Assembly (NCBI GenBank): GCA_002325645.1
Contig: DCSN01000051.1
Location: 2,401 to 10,858 of the forward strand
Direction: 5' to 3'
DNA: 8,458 nt
DNA from: Pseudanabaena sp. UBA1465
GTDB lineage: Bacteria > Cyanobacteriota > Cyanobacteriia > Pseudanabaenales > Pseudanabaenaceae
A model generated the notes under the pieces. It was given only the letters and a program-made list of their open reading frames with translations, had not been told where the DNA came from and searched no databases. This document shows, piece by piece, positions 6,126-8,458 of this stretch. The position numbers were made by a program, and so were the translations under genes. Positions within the stretch are counted from its first letter, which is position 1. Each line of letters starts with the position of its first letter.

Positions 6126-6641
6126 TTATGAATGTAAAATAGTAGATCGCAAGATGTTCTCTGCTTTCAATAAATAAGCGATCTTTTCTTTCGCATTGCC
6201 ATGAATATACCCTTTAATATAAGGTTTAAGGGCTGTTGGCGTAGAGAAAATATCATTTTCAATCTGTTCATCGGAAAGGTTAACAGTCCCCAAAATATTA
6301 GGTACAACTAAAGCCAGTGAGAGTTGATGGGCTGATACCAAAATCACTTCGTAAAGTTGATGGTTTTGATCCATGGGCTGTAATCCTAGCAACATTGATA
6401 AATCAATGGCCCAATACACGCGACGATGACGGCTTAAAATCCCTAAAATGCAAGAAGGTTTATTTGGCACAGGCATGACATGGGTTGCCTTAACGGTCAA
6501 AACCTCCTGCGTAAATTCACTTTCAAGTAAGCCGATGGTTTGAGGATCGATCGCAAATTTCAAATAGGTATTAAGTTTTACTTGAGGTTGCTCATCCGTT
6601 TGGACATCTTGATGATTTGCTTGCTCTAAAAATGTGTACAT
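6126..6641 (-). CDS. CheW-like chemosensory adaptor domain protein
   Basis: This 171-residue protein is nearly all one CheW-type SH3-like domain (about residues 24-165) after a short polar N-terminus. Characteristic stretches are YLKFAID, QEVLTVKATHVMPVPN, ILGILSRHRRVYWAIDLSMLLGL (a hallmark of cyanobacterial PilI/PixI/TaxW-type CheW proteins) and a final GYIHGNAKEKIAYLLKAENIL. Such proteins couple methyl-accepting receptors to a CheA kinase in arrays that steer type IV pilus motility. No receptor, CheA or CheY gene is in the window. The gene is first in an apparent two-gene operon with the ComFB-type gene. Its start codon (6639-6641) lies inside an inverted repeat. The exact subfamily is uncertain. 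Confidence 0.78.
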   Translation of the reverse strand: MYTFLEQANHQDVQTDEQPQVKLNTYLKFAIDPQTIGLLESEFTQEVLTVKATHVMPVPNKPSCILGILSRHRRVYWAIDLSMLLGLQPMDQNHQLYEVILVSAHQLSLALVVPNILGTVNLSDEQIENDIFSTPTALKPYIKGYIHGNAKEKIAYLLKAENILRSTILHS

Positions 6642-6676
6642 GGATCTATGTCAACTTTAGTAAACATAGATCATGT
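6638..6676 (-). promoter_or_regulatory. Inverted repeat over the start codon of the CheW-like gene
   Basis: GATCTATGT (6643-6651) pairs perfectly with ACATAGATC (6664-6672) across a 12-base spacer. Allowing one bulged base, pairing extends to 6638-6676 and takes in the ATG at 6639-6641. In the mRNA this would put the start codon in the 3' arm of a stem-loop. In DNA it could equally be an operator for a dimeric regulator. Confidence 0.5.
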
Positions 6677-6916
6677 ATAGCGATCATTATGATCATTTGT
6701 ATACAGCATGAATGCTGATATTTCGGAACTGAGTTATATTTTGGTTAGGCTCAATAGATTAGGATGGCTATAGATAAGTAGGCTTAATCAAATATAAAAC
6801 CCAAAAAACTGTGGCGCACGCGCAGCGTGCGCCACAGTTTTTAGAACTGGTTTTTAATTATGTCGAGGTACTTAGTGAGCCTAACTTGAATATCCAAATA
6901 CTACATAAAGAAAAAT
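6642..6916. promoter_or_regulatory. Divergent intergenic region between the CheW-like operon and the Rieske gene
   Basis: These 275 bases must hold promoters for both directions, but no convincing -35/-10 pair could be fixed. They are rich in small palindromes: the start-codon inverted repeat, ATGATCAT, CAGCAT-ga-ATGCTG (6704-6717), and the large hairpin at 6804-6842. No coding frame of note was seen. Confidence 0.45.
6804..6842. repeat. Perfect 18 bp hairpin in the divergent region
   Basis: Arms at 6804-6821 and 6825-6842 flank a 3-base loop (GCA). The core is TGTGGCGCACGC and its complement, with A5/T5 ends. It is the same design as 5034-5074, and its TGTGGCGC end is shared with 7396-7432. 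It lies between two divergent starts, so it is not at the end of either flanking gene. It could insulate the two promoters or be a dispersed mobile palindrome. Confidence 0.75.
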
Positions 6917-7369
6917 ATGGATCGACGTAAGTTAATTTCTTGGTTTGGCTTAGGATGGCTGGTCAGTCTACTTCCTTCATCCTTGACTGGTTGTACTGAT
7001 GCGGCTGCTCCTCCAACAGCATCGGTTGCACCTTCAGCTACCGAAAGTGTTGCTGCTGGTCCTAAGGGTAATTATCAAGCGATCGGTACGGTCGCGCAGC
7101 TTGATCAAGCAGGTACATTAGTTTCCTCTAATAAGAAGATTGCTGCTGTCCGCGATCCTAAAGATAAGAATAAAATACTTGCCGTCAATACAGCCTGTAC
7201 CCATAATGGTTGTGCTGTGGCTTGGAAATCTGATAAGAAACAGTATGTTTGTCCTTGTCATGATGCTGAGTTTGCCGCCGATGGTGCAGTTCTTGCAGGT
7301 CCTGCGAAGAAGCCTTTGCAAACTTACCCTGCCAAAATTGAGAAGGGTCAAGTATTAGTTAGTGCCTAG
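6917..7369 (+). CDS. Small exported Rieske [2Fe-2S] protein, probable lipoprotein
   Basis: This 150-residue protein carries a single [2Fe-2S] cluster for electron transfer on the outer face of the membrane. The binding motifs are complete: CTHNGC (residues 94-99) and CPCH (112-115). The ligands would be Cys94, His96, Cys112 and His115, with a disulfide between Cys99 and Cys114. The N-terminus has a twin arginine (DRRKLIS), a hydrophobic stretch (WFGLGWLVSLLP) and a lipobox LTGC with Cys26 as the likely lipid-modified residue, followed by an Ala/Pro/Ser-rich linker. This suggests Tat export and membrane anchoring by lipid. It is shorter than the b6f PetC subunit and lacks its transmembrane-anchor layout, so it is probably not the main cytochrome b6f Rieske protein. 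The partner is unknown. The ATG has only a weak purine-rich leader (AAAGAAAAAT). Confidence 0.88.
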   Translation: MDRRKLISWFGLGWLVSLLPSSLTGCTDAAAPPTASVAPSATESVAAGPKGNYQAIGTVAQLDQAGTLVSSNKKIAAVRDPKDKNKILAVNTACTHNGCAVAWKSDKKQYVCPCHDAEFAADGAVLAGPAKKPLQTYPAKIEKGQVLVSA

Positions 7370-7382
7370 TTCTTGGCACTAA
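7359..7382 (+). terminator. Stem-loop spanning the Rieske stop codon
   Basis: TTAGTGCC (7359-7366) and GGCACTAA (7375-7382) form an 8 bp stem whose 8-base loop begins with the TAG stop. No T-run follows directly, so its role as a terminator is uncertain. Confidence 0.35.
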
Positions 7383-7395
7383 AATAAAGATCTGA

Positions 7396-7432
7396 ATTAT
7401 TTGTGGCGCGGCGAAGCCGCGCCACAAATAAT
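7396..7432. repeat. Perfect 17 bp hairpin between the Rieske and protease genes
   Basis: Arms at 7396-7412 and 7416-7432 flank a GAA loop, with core TGTGGCGCGGC and its complement. It is the third member of the hairpin family in this window. It lacks a T-tract, so it may act as an mRNA-stabilising or attenuating hairpin between the two same-strand genes, or simply be a dispersed palindrome. Confidence 0.72.
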
Positions 7433-7497
7433 CTGGCTCCCTTGGTGCAGTTCATCATCACATTTTTTATAGACTCAGGACTTGAGGTGTTGGAATT

Positions 7498-8458
7498 ATG
7501 AAAAAATTTCTGCTCACTTGCTTGTTTTTTGCAGGTTTGTTTTGGGCGCTTTCGACTTATAAAGGTTTAGCTGTCCAAGGTCAATTTGACTCAATGGTAT
7601 TAAACTTTCGAGATACTTTGTCCTCTGCTCAGGTCGATCGCGAGCTAAAGGCGATCGCCGCAAAATATAGTATCGAGCCAAAATTTAATAGTGCTTTTTC
7701 TAAGGGAAATAATCTTTATATTGTCAAAGGCGATACTCAAGTCCTTGAAAAACTGAAACAGTCTAAAGAACTAAGTGAATTAACCGAATATGTCGAGCCG
7801 AATTACGTTTATTCCACTGAGTTTTTGGGCGGCACAACTCCTAATGACCCGATGTATAAGGAGCAGTGGAATCTGAAGGCGATCGATATTGAGAAAGCTT
7901 GGGCAAAAACTAAAGGAAAGGGGATTACTGTCGCGGTAATCGATACGGGTGTTAGTAAGGTTGATGACTTAAAAAATACTAATTTTGTGAAGGGTTATGA
8001 CTTTGTAAACGATCGCGAAGATGCTAGTGATGACAATGGGCATGGAACCCATGTGGCAGGGACGATCGCCCAGTCAACCAATAACAATTTTGGGGTGGCA
8101 GGAGTTGCCTATGAAGCGAATATCATGCCGCTTAAAGTACTTTCGGCTGCGGGTGGCGGTACGATTTCTGATATTGCGGAGGCAATTATGTTCGCGGCAG
8201 ATCATGGCGCGAATGTGATTAATATGAGCCTCGGTGGTGGTGGAGAAAGTAAGCTCATGCAAAGTGCGATCGACTATGCCCATAAAAAAGGTGTAACGAT
8301 CGTGGCGGCGGCGGGTAACTCGAATCGTAATGCGGCTTTCTATCCTGCGCGTTATCCTAAGGTAATCGCGGTATCTGCGACCAGTTCTACTGATGAGAAA
8401 GCGCCCTATTCTAACTATGGTGCGGGTGTGGATGTGGCGGCTCCTGGAGGTGCGATCG
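7498..8458 (+). CDS. Secreted subtilisin-like serine protease (S8 family), 3'-partial
   Basis: The first 320 residues of an exported protease are visible. The N-terminus (MKKFLLTCLFFAGLFWAL) is a signal peptide. Residues about 45-105 resemble an I9-type inhibitory propeptide (YIVKGDTQVLEKLK, YVEPNYVY). The catalytic domain then shows two of the three triad motifs, VIDTGV with Asp149 and GHGTHVAGTIA with His182, and the oxyanion-hole Asn274 in AAAGN. The catalytic serine (GTSMA motif) would lie beyond the window edge. An in-frame stop at 7483-7485 fixes ATG 7498 as the first possible start, with GGA a few bases upstream. The same strand and 128 bp gap leave possible readthrough from the Rieske gene, but a strong hairpin lies between them. 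C-terminal domains are unknown. Confidence 0.93.
   Translation, partial: MKKFLLTCLFFAGLFWALSTYKGLAVQGQFDSMVLNFRDTLSSAQVDRELKAIAAKYSIEPKFNSAFSKGNNLYIVKGDTQVLEKLKQSKELSELTEYVEPNYVYSTEFLGGTTPNDPMYKEQWNLKAIDIEKAWAKTKGKGITVAVIDTGVSKVDDLKNTNFVKGYDFVNDREDASDDNGHGTHVAGTIAQSTNNNFGVAGVAYEANIMPLKVLSAAGGGTISDIAEAIMFAADHGANVINMSLGGGGESKLMQSAIDYAHKKGVTIVAAAGNSNRNAAFYPARYPKVIAVSATSSTDEKAPYSNYGAGVDVAAPGGAI

Noticed and set aside
7118..7358. Frames on both strands inside the Rieske gene
   Set aside because: They overlap the conserved cluster-binding coding region and have no family resemblance.
7442..7473. TTGGTG and TATAGA as a promoter for the protease gene
   Set aside because: The spacer is 20 bp, too long for a normal sigma70 promoter.
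8021..8283. Short frames on both strands inside the protease gene
   Set aside because: They overlap the conserved S8 catalytic region and look like chance frames.

Overview
The window looks like cyanobacterial chromosome. The HIP1 octamer GCGATCGC occurs 11 times in 8.46 kb (starts near 453, 969, 1101, 1949, 2309, 2877, 3776, 5116, 5583, 5703 and 7651), where chance would give about 0.1. The gene content fits: a tandem ComFB-type protein next to a CheW-like protein, Hsp33, MTA phosphorylase and a small Rieske lipoprotein. A filamentous or Pseudanabaena-like lineage is a guess.

Left third (1-3073, + strand): one long open frame encodes the motor and C-terminal parts of a type I restriction subunit (HsdR). 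It has no start in the window because the frame is open from base 2. Ahead of the helicase Walker A motif lies a complete DUF559 (PD-(D/E)XK-fold) endonuclease module. It is bracketed on both sides by GC-rich palindromic repeats of the CCCTCTCCC...GGGAGAGGG type, all read in frame. Two more repeat-like insertions sit further inside the helicase region (1055-1092 and 1469-1506). This repeat, nuclease and host-gene composite is the most unusual thing here.

Middle (3078-6641, - strand): read right to left, the genes are a CheW-like adaptor, a double ComFB-domain protein 25 bp downstream, a strong hairpin terminator, hslO (Hsp33) and mtnP. The first pair looks like a signalling operon, plausibly linking c-di-nucleotide sensing to a pilus or phototaxis chemosensory array. 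hslO and mtnP are housekeeping genes for oxidative protein repair and methionine salvage. mtnP converges on hsdR with a 4 bp gap.

Right (6917-8458, + strand): a secreted, probably lipid-anchored Rieske [2Fe-2S] protein is followed by the first 320 codons of a secreted subtilisin-like (S8) protease, which runs off the window before its catalytic serine.

Three near-perfect hairpins of one sequence family (5034-5074, 6804-6842, 7396-7432) lie in three different intergenic gaps. At least one is in a divergent gap where it cannot be a simple terminator of either neighbour. No tRNA, rRNA, CRISPR array or insertion-sequence transposase was seen. No gene-free stretch exceeds 300 bases.
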